A stretch of DNA of 64,000 bases from Corynebacterium cystitidis (GTDB lineage Bacteria; Actinomycetota; Actinomycetes; Mycobacteriales; Mycobacteriaceae), in contig NZ_LT906473.1 of the NCBI RefSeq assembly GCF_900187295.1, forward strand, positions 682,001 to 746,000, written 5' to 3'. The notes beneath the pieces are model-generated. The model did no database searches. It was not told the DNA's origin and saw only the letters and a program-made list of their open reading frames with translations. A program made the position numbers and the translations under genes. Within the stretch, counting starts at the first letter, position 1. Every line of letters starts with the position of its first letter. Below are positions 46,174 to 54,424 of this stretch, in pieces.

Positions 46174-48381
46174 TTATTCTGACTCAACCCGCACGGTAGA
46201 ACCCGGCCGTACCGCGTCGCTGGCCTGTGTCCGCTGCTTGGTGATCACTTCGTCGTTGTAGCGACTACCGCGATTAATTTTTAGGCCAACCTCGTCGGCG
46301 AGTGCCCGGGCGTCTTCGACACGCATGCCCACAAAGTTTGGCACAGTCACTTGACCCGGAAGTATCAGCACAACCTCGGCACTATTGGGTTCGAGATTGG
46401 TCCACGCCGGTGGATCAGTCGACAGAACGCGGTGGGCGGTATCTGAGACCTGGTCTGAACTGCGTGTTGTGCGGTCGACGGTAATTCCTTTTTCTTCTAA
46501 AGCGTCGGTGGCGTCGTCGATAGTTTTTCCGCTAACGTCTGGAATAGTTCTGGCATTGGAGATGACAAGGTCGACTGTGTCGCCGCGTTCAAGTTCGGTG
46601 GCTTTCGCAGGGTCAGTGCTAACGACGTTGCCACCATAGATCTCGTCGTCAAAGGTCTCACTGATCTCGCCGACGTTGAGACCAGCATTTTCCAGTGCCG
46701 CAATGGCATCGGCTTCGGGAAGTCCTCGAATGTCGGGCACAGCAATCGGCTCGGGGCCCTTGGAGACGGAAACAGTGATCGTCGATCCAATGGACAAAGG
46801 TGTCCCCGCGGGTGGGTCGGTGACGGCGATGGAACCAACGGGCGCATCAGAGGAGTAAACCGATTCGCCAGTGGTGACCTCGAAAGTGCGCTGATCAGCT
46901 AGTGCCCGGTAATCTTCCACGCCCATGCCTGCCGGGACTTCAGGCACCGTGGGTTTTCCCTGGGAAATCAGCACCGTCACTTCTTCGCCGGGAAGTGCTT
47001 TATTACCACCGGGCGGGTCTGTACCCACCGGCTGATCTTTGGGAACGTCATTGTGGTACACAATTTCTGTTGCGGGCTCAAAACCTGCTTCACTGACGGC
47101 GGTGACTGCCTGGTCACGGTCCATACCAAGTACCTGAGGGATTTCCCCGTATCGGCCTGAGCCGAACCACCAGGCACCAATTGCGACAGCGGCGGTTAAA
47201 ACCCCAATGATGATCAACCACACCAAAAGCGACATTGAGGAACGGTTGCTTTCAGGCGCAGGCGGTTCGACGTTGCGCTGAACCGCCGGCTCGTGGCCCG
47301 AAGCATGCGCCGGCGGGGGAGCAGCAGGCTGTGGAGCAGGTGCAGGAGGAGGGACAACGGGCTGAACCCGTGTTTCGTTGTACGGCTCTGGAAGTTGGGC
47401 GTGGATCACGCTGGTAGCACCAGCATCATGTGCTGTGTCGTCGACCGAGGGGTCGTTGTCTCGCGCGTCTCCGGGGCCCATGTTGGTAGGTACTGCGGCG
47501 GCACGATGCGCTGCGGACTCAGTGGGCACCGGCACGGTGTAGGCAGGTAGGTTCAGTTCGGCAGCTACATCGTCAAGCGCTGCCAGGAAGTCTCCGGCAT
47601 CGCGGAACCTGGCGTGAGGCTCACGTGCGGTAGCGGTGGCAACCAACTCGTCGAAAAGCTTAGGTACTCCCTCGATGCGACTCGATGGGGGAGGCACATC
47701 CTCGTTAATGCGCGCGAACGCGTGAGCCAGCTGAGTGTCGCCGGAAAATGGGGTAGTACCGGTGAGAAGCTCAAATAAGACGATGCCGGAAGAATAAACG
47801 TCCGAGGCTTGTGTGATCTCGTTACCATCGACTTGCTCGGGGGACAGATAGGCTACCGTGCCCACAATTTGGTCGGTCGAATGCTTCGCGTCGCTAGCGG
47901 CACGCACAAGCCCGAAGTCTGCCAGCTTCACCCGATTATCAGAGTTGATCAGGATGTTATCCGGCTTGATATCGCGGTGCACCATCCCCTTCGCATGTGC
48001 TACAGACAGCCCGGTGAGTACGGCGCGCATCACTGCGGTGGCAGCATGCGGTGGCATAGGTCCACGTTCTGCTAACAGTTCGCGCAGCGTCCCACCGGTG
48101 ATCAACTCCATGATCAGAAAGGCATGGTCGCCGTGGACGGAGAAGTCATACACATTGACTAGGTTAGGGTGGGTGAGCTGGGCCATTGCGCGGGCCTCGC
48201 GGCGAAATCGGTCGAGGAACACGGCGTCGTCGACGTAGCGGTCATCCATCACCTTGGCGGCGACCTCACGCCCGAGTCGCTCGTCGACGCAGCGGTACAC
48301 GGTGGACATTCCTCCGCGGGCGATCGGGTGATCGATGCGGTAGCGGTCCTCCAAGTAATCTCCAACGGCGAGCTGCTTCAT
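46174..48381 (-). CDS. pknL: Serine/threonine protein kinase with five PASTA domains
   Basis: 735 residues. The kinase domain is about 10-275 with AAKVMD (ATP Lys), VHRDIKPDN and DFGLVR. A Pro-rich juxtamembrane segment (about 320-380) leads to one transmembrane helix (about 385-407), then five PASTA repeats run to the C-terminus (IPQVLGM, VPEVPAG, VPDIRGL, IPDVSGK, VPNFVGM). PASTA repeats bind peptidoglycan or lipid II. M. tuberculosis PknL lacks them, but C. glutamicum PknL has them. It is divergent from its putative substrate gene. Confidence 0.97.
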   Translation of the reverse strand: MKQLAVGDYLEDRYRIDHPIARGGMSTVYRCVDERLGREVAAKVMDDRYVDDAVFLDRFRREARAMAQLTHPNLVNVYDFSVHGDHAFLIMELITGGTLRELLAERGPMPPHAATAVMRAVLTGLSVAHAKGMVHRDIKPDNILINSDNRVKLADFGLVRAASDAKHSTDQIVGTVAYLSPEQVDGNEITQASDVYSSGIVLFELLTGTTPFSGDTQLAHAFARINEDVPPPSSRIEGVPKLFDELVATATAREPHARFRDAGDFLAALDDVAAELNLPAYTVPVPTESAAHRAAAVPTNMGPGDARDNDPSVDDTAHDAGATSVIHAQLPEPYNETRVQPVVPPPAPAPQPAAPPPAHASGHEPAVQRNVEPPAPESNRSSMSLLVWLIIIGVLTAAVAIGAWWFGSGRYGEIPQVLGMDRDQAVTAVSEAGFEPATEIVYHNDVPKDQPVGTDPPGGNKALPGEEVTVLISQGKPTVPEVPAGMGVEDYRALADQRTFEVTTGESVYSSDAPVGSIAVTDPPAGTPLSIGSTITVSVSKGPEPIAVPDIRGLPEADAIAALENAGLNVGEISETFDDEIYGGNVVSTDPAKATELERGDTVDLVISNARTIPDVSGKTIDDATDALEEKGITVDRTTRSSDQVSDTAHRVLSTDPPAWTNLEPNSAEVVLILPGQVTVPNFVGMRVEDARALADEVGLKINRGSRYNDEVITKQRTQASDAVRPGSTVRVESE

Positions 48382-48388
48382 AGGTTCA

Positions 48389-48394
48389 AGTATT
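48389..48394 (-). promoter_or_regulatory. -10 element, probable leaderless start of pknL
   Basis: On the minus strand AATACT, 7 nt, then the ATG at 48381. Confidence 0.45.
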
Positions 48395-48438
48395 CCCCAA
48401 ACTACACTCCAAGGGGAATCCGACAGCCGTAAAGCACG

Positions 48439-48444
48439 TAAAGT
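48439..48444 (+). promoter_or_regulatory. -10 element, probable leaderless start of the Rv2175c-like gene
   Basis: TAAAGT, 7 nt, then the GTG at 48452. With the pknL box on the other strand, the 70-bp gap carries two back-to-back promoters. Confidence 0.55.
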
Positions 48445-48451
48445 AATTCGT

Positions 48452-48814
48452 GTGAGTATGACAAATCTTGATGCATTGCTATCCGACGAGAACCTGTTGA
48501 CCTTCCCCCAGGTTGCAGACCAGCTCGCTGTCCCTGTGACGAAGGTGCATGATCTCGTGCGTACTTCGAAGCTGGTGCGCTACCGCAAAGATGGGACGAA
48601 CTACGTGCCTGCCGCACTATTCGACGAGTATGGTGAGCTGCCCAAGTTTGTTTCCGGGGTGGTGACTGTCCTGGCGGATAACAATTTCTCTGAGGAGGAA
48701 ATCCTCGAGTATTTATTTACTGAGGATGACTCGTTGCCTGGTCGCCCTGTTGACGCACTGCATGGACACTTGGCGCGAGAGGTGATTCGGCGCGCTCAGG
48801 CGATGGCGTTTTAG
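48452..48814 (+). CDS. Rv2175c-like DNA-binding protein, probable PknL substrate
   Basis: 120 residues. A winged-helix-like N-terminal half (LLTFPQVADQLAVPVTKVHDLVRTSKLVRYRKDG) and a helical C-terminal domain (FSEEEILEYLFTEDDSLPG...REVIRRAQAMAF). In M. tuberculosis Rv2175c is phosphorylated by PknL, which lowers DNA binding, and the two genes are divergent as here. The last 98 nt overlap the 3' end of mptA on the other strand. Confidence 0.88.
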   Translation: MSMTNLDALLSDENLLTFPQVADQLAVPVTKVHDLVRTSKLVRYRKDGTNYVPAALFDEYGELPKFVSGVVTVLADNNFSEEEILEYLFTEDDSLPGRPVDALHGHLAREVIRRAQAMAF

Positions 48815-50270
48815 TACCCATGGGGAAGACGTACGCTGTTACCGCCCACGCGAGAAATATGGCGACCCCAAGGAACCAGAGGTCATAGAACCTGTGGTTA
48901 CCTCCGCCGGTGAATGCCAGTGCCAGCACCACGGAGGCCCCGGTGGTCAGGCGCAGCACCCACATGGGTGGACGGAATGTGCCTACCAGGGAAATAACCG
49001 AGGCGTAATACCACGGCAGCACTACTGAATTCACGGTGAACGCCCACTGGTAGGCCAATGTGGTACCCATCACGGCGCGCCGATCACTCTGGCGGAAGAT
49101 CCACCAAATTATGACGAGGCCTACTAACAGGGCGATCGTTCCAAGTGTGCGTGTCGCTGCAAGTATGGCGTTGTAGGGGAAGCGCTCGTGGAACAGCTGG
49201 ATAAACGGAGCGACAACATCGGCAATTAACGTTGGCAGCGCTAGTGGATTGACCACTTTGGAATTTCCGGAGATTTCCGCCAGCCAGTCCCACGACGAGC
49301 CGGAAGCCCAGGTGACCAGTCCCACCACGGCCAAGGTTTCGATCACTCCAATCACGCCAGTGATCACAAAGGTGGCCACGCGGCGACCAACTTTAGCTGT
49401 GTCTCCTGCATAGTAGTTTGTTGCTATCCAGACAACGAAGGGCAGCGCGATGGCGGCGGTGGCCTTGAGCGATACCGCGACGGAGATGAGTGCCACTGCC
49501 ACCACGAATCTGCGATTTACCGCCAGGACTAGTCCCACGGTTACCATGCCGACCATGGTTGACTCGTTGTGCATTCCCCCCACCATGTGCAAAATCATGA
49601 CGGGGTTGGCCACGCCAATCCACAAAGCTAGTGCAGGGTCACCACCGAGTTTGCGGGCGATGTGGGGCACGCCCCACGCGATCATTGCGAAACCGAAAAG
49701 AGAGATCACTTTGTAGGCGATGAGGCCGAGTGCCACGTTGTCGCCTACCAGTGTGGTAACGCCCTCGCCGATCCATAGGTGGAGGGGCCCATAAGGTGTT
49801 GTTGTGTTGCGCCAGTCGTGCGACACCTCAAGCAGATAGGGCCCAGGATTAACGGCGGCACCTTCGTTGTACGGGTCGAAGCCATCGCGCATCATCGCGC
49901 CCTGCATGAGGTATGAGTACACGTCGCGCGACAGGATTGGGGCTGCGAATGCGAGAGGCGCAACCCAAGCCCACAAGGAGCGCCAGGTTGTGGCGAAACG
50001 GTCGTCGTCACACTCGGGCTTTTCGACGATGACGTGCCGGCCAGTCAAGATCCAGGCACCGAGAAGTACAGCGATGCCCACCATCAAGACGATCTCTAGA
50101 ATTCCTTTACCGTGGCCAAAGGTGAGGAAATCGAGGCCTAAGGCGCTGAGGAGTCCACCACGGTTGCGGGTGGCGCCTGCACCGAAAGATCCAATGGTGA
50201 TGAGGATGGTGCCGATAAGTCCTAAGGTTGTGGGGTTTATTCGGCTGAGTCGAGTCCATATTATTTGCAT
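48717..50270 (-). CDS. mptA: Alpha-(1,6)-mannopyranosyltransferase of lipomannan synthesis
   Basis: 517-residue GT-C integral membrane enzyme with about 13 helices. The conserved acidic loop (LSRDVYSYLMQGAMMRDGFDPYNEG) after the second helix resembles the GT-C catalytic motif. It uses polyprenyl-phospho-mannose to lengthen the mannan backbone of lipomannan and lipoarabinomannan; its place between idsA and the pknL pair matches C. glutamicum mptA. The C-terminal tail (about 40 residues, TKTPSPERAESP...) is encoded across the convergent Rv2175c-like gene. The ATG shares one base with the idsA stop. Confidence 0.92.
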   Translation of the reverse strand: MQIIWTRLSRINPTTLGLIGTILITIGSFGAGATRNRGGLLSALGLDFLTFGHGKGILEIVLMVGIAVLLGAWILTGRHVIVEKPECDDDRFATTWRSLWAWVAPLAFAAPILSRDVYSYLMQGAMMRDGFDPYNEGAAVNPGPYLLEVSHDWRNTTTPYGPLHLWIGEGVTTLVGDNVALGLIAYKVISLFGFAMIAWGVPHIARKLGGDPALALWIGVANPVMILHMVGGMHNESTMVGMVTVGLVLAVNRRFVVAVALISVAVSLKATAAIALPFVVWIATNYYAGDTAKVGRRVATFVITGVIGVIETLAVVGLVTWASGSSWDWLAEISGNSKVVNPLALPTLIADVVAPFIQLFHERFPYNAILAATRTLGTIALLVGLVIIWWIFRQSDRRAVMGTTLAYQWAFTVNSVVLPWYYASVISLVGTFRPPMWVLRLTTGASVVLALAFTGGGNHRFYDLWFLGVAIFLAWAVTAYVFPMGTKTPSPERAESPLAPSVHAVRQQGDQATSHPQ

Positions 50271-51373
50271 TATTTGCGCCGCTCCGTAGCCCTAATAGCA
50301 AGCTCGCGGAGGCGATCGTGGACGTGCTTGTCGACGCCTGCCGCTGTGAGGTAGGCGAGACCCGATTCTGTCAGGGTGGTGATCTGCTGCTCGATCTGCT
50401 CCACTGCGCCGGTGTCTTTGATGATGGTGGCAAGCTTGTTGATGTCGGTGGGGTCGGTGACTGTGCCTACACCTGCGCGTAGAGCTGCAGCGGCAGTGGG
50501 GTCGGCTTCGTCGGCACGTGCTAGTGCAAGCGACAATAAGACGGTGCGTTTGCCCTCGCGAAGGTCGTCGCCAGCGGGCTTTCCAGTAATCTCCGGATCG
50601 CCAAATACTCCCAGCAGATCGTCGCGCAGTTGGAAGGCGATGCCGATGTCATGGCCGTAACCACGAAAAGCAGAAATGGTTTTCTCCGGGGCGCCAGCAA
50701 GTGCTGCTCCAAGGTGAAGAGGCCGCTCGATGGTGTAAGCAGCTGTCTTGAAGCGATTTACAGCATTGGCCAGTGCGGGGCTTTCGTCCCCCGTGGCTTC
50801 TAAGTTGATGTCTAAAAGTTGGCCACCGATCACTTCCGTGCGCATGGCGCGCCACGGTTCAGCTGCACGCTCTAAAGCCTCGGTGCTTAGCCCTGAATAG
50901 CGCCACAAATCTTCGGCCCAGACGAGCGCGAGGTCTCCAATGAGGATCGCAGTGGACTGACCGAAGTGCAGTGAATTGCCTTTCCAACCTGAATCGGCGT
51001 GGAGCTTTTCCACTGTGCGGTGAACAGTTGGGTTACCGCGACGGGTGTCGGATGAATCGATGATGTCGTCGTGGATCAGCGCGCATGCCTGAATGAACTC
51101 CAAGGAGGACACTGCGCGTAAGACTGCATGTGGATCTTCAGGAGAATTCTCCAGTCCTCCACCTCCAACGAAGCCTGCCCACCCGTACAAGGGGCGGACG
51201 CGCTTCCCACCGTTGAGGACGAAACTATGGAGGTGTTCTACAGCGCGAGTAACTGGCGCGCCAATCTTAGCTACGTCGTCATTGCGCTGATCAAGAAAAA
51301 TGCGAAGTTCCTCAGTGACTGCAGCGGGAACGTCGTTAAGGGATAGATTCCGGAAATCTTGAGCTGCGCTCAC
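50270..51373 (-). CDS. idsA: Geranylgeranyl/polyprenyl diphosphate synthase
   Basis: 367 residues from the GTG at 51373, chosen because AGGAG lies 8 nt before it. Prenyl-synthase motifs are GGKRVRPLY, the first Asp-rich DDIIDSSDTRRG and the second DDLLGVFGD. It chains isopentenyl units to geranylgeranyl diphosphate for menaquinone, carotenoids and decaprenyl carriers. In C. glutamicum idsA is the main such enzyme. Overlap with mptA (TAATG) shows one transcription unit, apt since MptA uses polyprenyl-phosphate sugar donors. Confidence 0.94.
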   Translation of the reverse strand: MSAAQDFRNLSLNDVPAAVTEELRIFLDQRNDDVAKIGAPVTRAVEHLHSFVLNGGKRVRPLYGWAGFVGGGGLENSPEDPHAVLRAVSSLEFIQACALIHDDIIDSSDTRRGNPTVHRTVEKLHADSGWKGNSLHFGQSTAILIGDLALVWAEDLWRYSGLSTEALERAAEPWRAMRTEVIGGQLLDINLEATGDESPALANAVNRFKTAAYTIERPLHLGAALAGAPEKTISAFRGYGHDIGIAFQLRDDLLGVFGDPEITGKPAGDDLREGKRTVLLSLALARADEADPTAAAALRAGVGTVTDPTDINKLATIIKDTGAVEQIEQQITTLTESGLAYLTAAGVDKHVHDRLRELAIRATERRK

Positions 51374-51474
51374 GTGGCACACTCCTGTGAAAACTGTGTT
51401 GTAAAAATTGTGTTGTGAAAATCGAGTTGAGATATTTTCTTTAACCCTACCCAGCTCCCACGACATCGAGATAT

Positions 51475-52047
51475 CTATGCCCTATTTTCTTGAGGAAGCG
51501 GGAGGGCGCGAGCGAGGACTGCAAAGGGGCGGGTATCTCCGTGGTAGAAGAAGTCGCGCAAGACATCTTCGAAGCCTAGGGACCGATACAATCCGAACGC
51601 AGCGTTATTTTCGTCAGGAACTTCAGGTGTTGAAAGCATCGCGTACGATGCCGGCGCGTTCCACAATAGTTCAGTGAGCAGAGCACGCCCGATGCCGCGG
51701 ACTTGGAGCTGAGGCTCAACATGAATTTCTGCGACTTCAAAGTAGTCGCGCAACATTTCCTGTTGTTGGGGTGTCGCCCCACCGCGTTCAGCAAATCCGC
51801 GGCGGAGTTGGCGGTCCCACCAGCGTTCGGGATTGCCGATGAACCCGTAGGAAACTCCGACGACCTCTTCGTTCAACACAGCGATGAGTGATGTGAAGCC
51901 CGGCTGGTGGATCTCTCGGCGCCATACGCGAATTCTGTCGCTGCGGATTCCTGGGGCATACCCCATGGCGTCGATATAGATATCGACAAGTCGGGGAACC
52001 AGGATCGAAAACTCGGGGCCACTGAGGCGTCGCAACGTCACACTCAC
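51475..52047 (-). CDS. GNAT-family N-acetyltransferase
   Basis: 190 residues. The GNAT core is visible as FTSLIAVLNEEVVGVSYGFIG, then EIHVEPQLQVRGIGRALLTEL (acetyl-CoA pyrophosphate loop Q-V-R-G-I-G) and NNAAFGLYRSLGFEDVLRDFF. The substrate is unknown. The start is a GTG inside a perfect inverted repeat (52045-52067), so translation may be leaderless and the gene self- or otherwise regulated at its start. It is upstream of idsA on the same strand with 101 nt between. Confidence 0.9.
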   Translation of the reverse strand: MSVTLRRLSGPEFSILVPRLVDIYIDAMGYAPGIRSDRIRVWRREIHQPGFTSLIAVLNEEVVGVSYGFIGNPERWWDRQLRRGFAERGGATPQQQEMLRDYFEVAEIHVEPQLQVRGIGRALLTELLWNAPASYAMLSTPEVPDENNAAFGLYRSLGFEDVLRDFFYHGDTRPFAVLARALPLPQENRA

Positions 52048-52067
52048 ATGGTCTATAAAACCATGTG
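52045..52067. promoter_or_regulatory. Inverted-repeat operator at the GNAT gene start
   Basis: CACATGGT (52045-52052), 7 nt, ACCATGTG (52060-52067): perfect 8-bp arms. The A/T spacer on the minus strand reads TTTATAG and may be the -10 box, so a dimer bound here would block transcription. Confidence 0.5.
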
Positions 52068-52246
52068 ACTGCTCTTTTTGCCTTTAAATTTCGATGTTTG
52101 CTGTAAGTACCTGCAGCGATGCGAAAAATTAGAATCTATGTTCGAATTTTTTGCGGGCTAGTGTCGGGAGCGTGTTCTACGGTGATCTCACAACATTAAA
52201 ACCAAAGTGCAGCGAAACCAGGATTGAGAAAGGCAGGAAAGCGGAC

Positions 52247-52696
52247 ATGAGCAGCGTTATCTCGGCAACTACCGGAACGGTGATGGGGGCTGCGAGTCAC
52301 CATGGCCAGGGAACGAAACGAGTGGGTAGTTTTCTTTCCGCTGCGGAATCGTTGCTGGCTTCTGCGTCGGCTCACCTCGGTGAAGGAAAGTGCGATCTTG
52401 CGCTTGAGGATGCGTATCGGGCTGCCTTACGTGTGGCAGGCGCTGTAAATGCATCCTCGCCCGTTATTGCACGGCGTAAGCGCTTGCCGACGAGTGCGTG
52501 GGACAAACTCTCTCTTACCGGTGAGGTAGGTAAAGGGTGGGCGGTGCAATTTAAGCGCTACTCCGCTTTGCGTGGGCGGGTGGCGTCTGGAATTGTGGAG
52601 CACCCTCCCCGTGCCGACGTGGTTGCACTTCTGGATCTGGCATACGCTTTTTATGACGATGCTGTCTTCGGTCCGGATGGTGCGGCAGTGGCGTAA
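52247..52696 (+). CDS. SAV_6107-family HEPN protein
   Basis: 149 residues from ATG 52247, with AGGAAAG upstream; the frame extends upstream without ribosome site or homology. Helical throughout: RVGSFLSAAESLLASASAHLGEGKCDLALEDAYRAALRVAGAV is the HEPN-like pair of helices, and DVVALLDLAYAFYDDAV closes the fold. The actinobacterial SAV_6107 HEPN family has no known role, and no R-x4-6-H RNase motif is obvious. It is conserved near mraZ in this genus. Confidence 0.82.
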   Translation: MSSVISATTGTVMGAASHHGQGTKRVGSFLSAAESLLASASAHLGEGKCDLALEDAYRAALRVAGAVNASSPVIARRKRLPTSAWDKLSLTGEVGKGWAVQFKRYSALRGRVASGIVEHPPRADVVALLDLAYAFYDDAVFGPDGAAVA

Positions 52697-52728
52697 GGTC
52701 GCGCAGCTGCGTAAGGTCGCGCAGCTGC
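52691..52728. repeat. 18-bp exact tandem duplication at a stop codon
   Basis: GCGTAAGGTCGCGCAGCT occurs twice in tandem (52691-52708, 52709-52726). The first copy contains the TAA that ends the HEPN gene. A further GC follows. Probably a recent slippage event. Confidence 0.85.
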
Positions 52729-52859
52729 GAGGGTGTAGAGGTTTGGTGAGGGGGTAGAAAGTAGGTGATTCCCTCTGCGGGAACAAACGGGATACCCTGT
52801 ACGTTGAGAAGTTAGAGAGTTCGGTCCGGACATATAACACCACTACACCGGGAGGAATC

Positions 52860-53255
52860 GTGGCCCTTTCAGAGCAAGAACAGCGCGCGCTCCGTGAAAT
52901 TGAGCAGTCGCTGCTGGCAGACGATCCTAAATTTGGCGCGCAAGTTTCAGGAAGTTCATCGTTTGGTGACGGCCCTGCGACTGGAAAGATCACGCTGCGA
53001 GGCGTCGCTCTTGTCGTAGTGGGCCTCGTCCTGCTCGTTACTGGCGTCGCGTTAGCGCAGGTCAGCCTTTGGTTCATTGCGCTTAGTGTTCTTGGCTTCT
53101 TTGTCATGCTCGGTGCCGGCGTGTGGATTTTGCGTACTCCGAATGATGGTGCTTCTCCTGTTAATCATTCAGCGCAAAAGGCGAAGACGCCACGAAAGGA
53201 TGGCGTTAGCTCCCGGATGGAAGAAAACTTCCGTCGCCGTTTCGAAGGGAACTAA
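52860..53255 (+). CDS. DUF3040 membrane protein
   Basis: 131 residues. It begins MALSEQEQRALREIEQSLLADDPKF, the DUF3040 signature, followed by two transmembrane helices (about 45-65 and 70-92) and a basic tail. GGGAGGA just before the GTG is the ribosome site. The family is actinobacterial, membrane-bound and of unknown function, and it regularly precedes mraZ. Confidence 0.92.
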   Translation: MALSEQEQRALREIEQSLLADDPKFGAQVSGSSSFGDGPATGKITLRGVALVVVGLVLLVTGVALAQVSLWFIALSVLGFFVMLGAGVWILRTPNDGASPVNHSAQKAKTPRKDGVSSRMEENFRRRFEGN

Positions 53256-53306
53256 CCAGGTAACCCACGGCAGCAGTGGCTGCTGGGACAATTTTCAACG
53301 CGCCTT

Positions 53307-53344
53307 AAAAATCGCGCCTCACAAATCTGTGAGGCGCGATTTTC
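53307..53344. terminator. Terminator after the DUF3040 gene
   Basis: AAAATCGCGCCTCACA pairs with TGTGAGGCGCGATTTT around a 4-nt loop, with A and T edges. It works in either direction. Confidence 0.88.
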
Positions 53345-53468
53345 GAGTTTTGTCACCGTGTGCATAATGCGCGTGTCGGAATTTGCCCCCATCCAGGGGT
53401 GGCGTAGCGCCAGTCTTCGGTGCCACGGCCCCCGCCATCCTGCCGTGGCAGCACTTTTATCGGGGTGG

Positions 53469-53506
53469 CCCACTTTGCCCCACCGTCGCGCCCCACTTTG
53501 CCCCAC
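53469..53506 (-). promoter_or_regulatory. Two distal MraZ-box pairs, reverse orientation
   Basis: On the minus strand GTGGGGCAAAGTGGG occurs at 53469-53483 and again at 53492-53506 (23 bp apart). Each contains two GTGGG boxes with 5-bp spacing, identical to the first 15 bases of the mraZ operator at 53722. Confidence 0.7.
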
Positions 53507-53721
53507 CGTCGCCACATTCCCTGAGAATGTGCAGGTCATAGACATTCGAATTGTTGACAATGGCCGTTATTGGAGGGTCAAAATCGAAGAGTTGTGACTT
53601 TTGTGGCAACTGGGATACTGAAATTGTTATGATCGGGGGATCATTCGCCACCCGGTAATCATGTCTTTTACCTGCAGTAATTTCATTTTTGAAAAGTTAT
53701 TCGGGGACAGATGTGGCGTTT

Positions 53722-53746
53722 GTGGGGCAAAGTGGGTTAAAGTGGG
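53722..53746 (+). promoter_or_regulatory. MraZ operator, three GTGGG boxes
   Basis: GTGGG at 53722, 53732 and 53742, each separated by 5 bp, so one box per helical turn. MraZ binds such TGGGN repeats ahead of its own gene in several bacteria. The site is about 85 nt before the mraZ ATG. Confidence 0.9.
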
Positions 53747-53830
53747 GCTTACTGGCGATCAGGTGGGTGACTGTCTGATCGCTGGGGAAGATTCACACCG
53801 GCGTAGTTGAGCGAAGGAAGGTGGCCCGGG

Positions 53831-54265
53831 ATGTTTCTGGGTACCTACACACCCAAGCTCGATGACAAAGGCAGGTTGACCCTCCCTGCAAAGTTTCGCG
53901 AGGAACTTGCAGACGGGTTGATGGTGACCAAGGGGCAAGACCACTCTCTAGCGGTGTACCCCCGGGAGGCATTTGCGGCCCGAGCACGAAAGGCGGCAGC
54001 TGTTTCTCGCACGAACCCACAGGCACGTGCGTTCATTCGTAACCTCGCAGCGAGCGCGGATGAGCAAACCCCCGACGGGTCCGGGCGAATCACCTTGTCG
54101 CCGTCGCACCGTGAATACGCAAACCTCACCAAGGAATGCGTAGTAATCGGTTCGGTGGATTTTCTCGAAATCTGGGACGCACAGTCCTGGGCTAAATACC
54201 AAGAAGAAACGGAAGCTGCGTTCGCTGCAGCGGACGAAGATGACATTCTTTCCGGGCTGCTTTAG
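53831..54265 (+). CDS. mraZ: Transcriptional regulator of the dcw cluster
   Basis: 144 residues from ATG 53831 ([24 protein letters not shown]), with GAAGGAAGG upstream. Two tandem AbrB-like MraZ domains are seen; each has the conserved D-x-K-G-R-L-T-L-P / D-G-S-G-R-I-T-L-S pattern. The ring-shaped oligomer binds repeated TGGG boxes, present just upstream, and represses the operon including ftsI. Length is as usual. Confidence 0.98.
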   Translation: MFLGTYTPKLDDKGRLTLPAKFREELADGLMVTKGQDHSLAVYPREAFAARARKAAAVSRTNPQARAFIRNLAASADEQTPDGSGRITLSPSHREYANLTKECVVIGSVDFLEIWDAQSWAKYQEETEAAFAAADEDDILSGLL

Positions 54266-54295
54266 CGGTAGCCACGCACGGAGAGCGTGTACGGA

Positions 54296-54361
54296 CTCTG
54301 CCCGAAGCGTGAGTCTTTCTGGTGTACTTCCCCGACATCAGAGTGACCGCTTCGGGCAGGG
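54296..54361 (+). ncRNA. Structured leader before rsmH, candidate mraW RNA motif
   Basis: CTGCCCGAAGCG (54298-54309) pairs with CGCTTCGGGCAG (54348-54359), a perfect 12-bp stem enclosing about 38 nt. It lies in the 5' region of rsmH (mraW). A conserved 'mraW RNA' has been described upstream of this gene in actinobacteria; whether this matches its consensus needs an Rfam search. Confidence 0.55.
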
Positions 54362-54424
54362 CCCTATACGTTCCCCGCAACGAGTTCAACACCGGCAGCC
54401 AATTGTGAAGGGGGTGACCTGGCC

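Larger units (their letters stand above)
53256..53830. other. Regulatory region upstream of mraZ
   Basis: 575 nt with no gene. In order: a terminator, two reverse MraZ-box pairs, a TATGAT -10 candidate (53628-53633), the three-box MraZ operator and the mraZ ribosome site. Confidence 0.7.
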
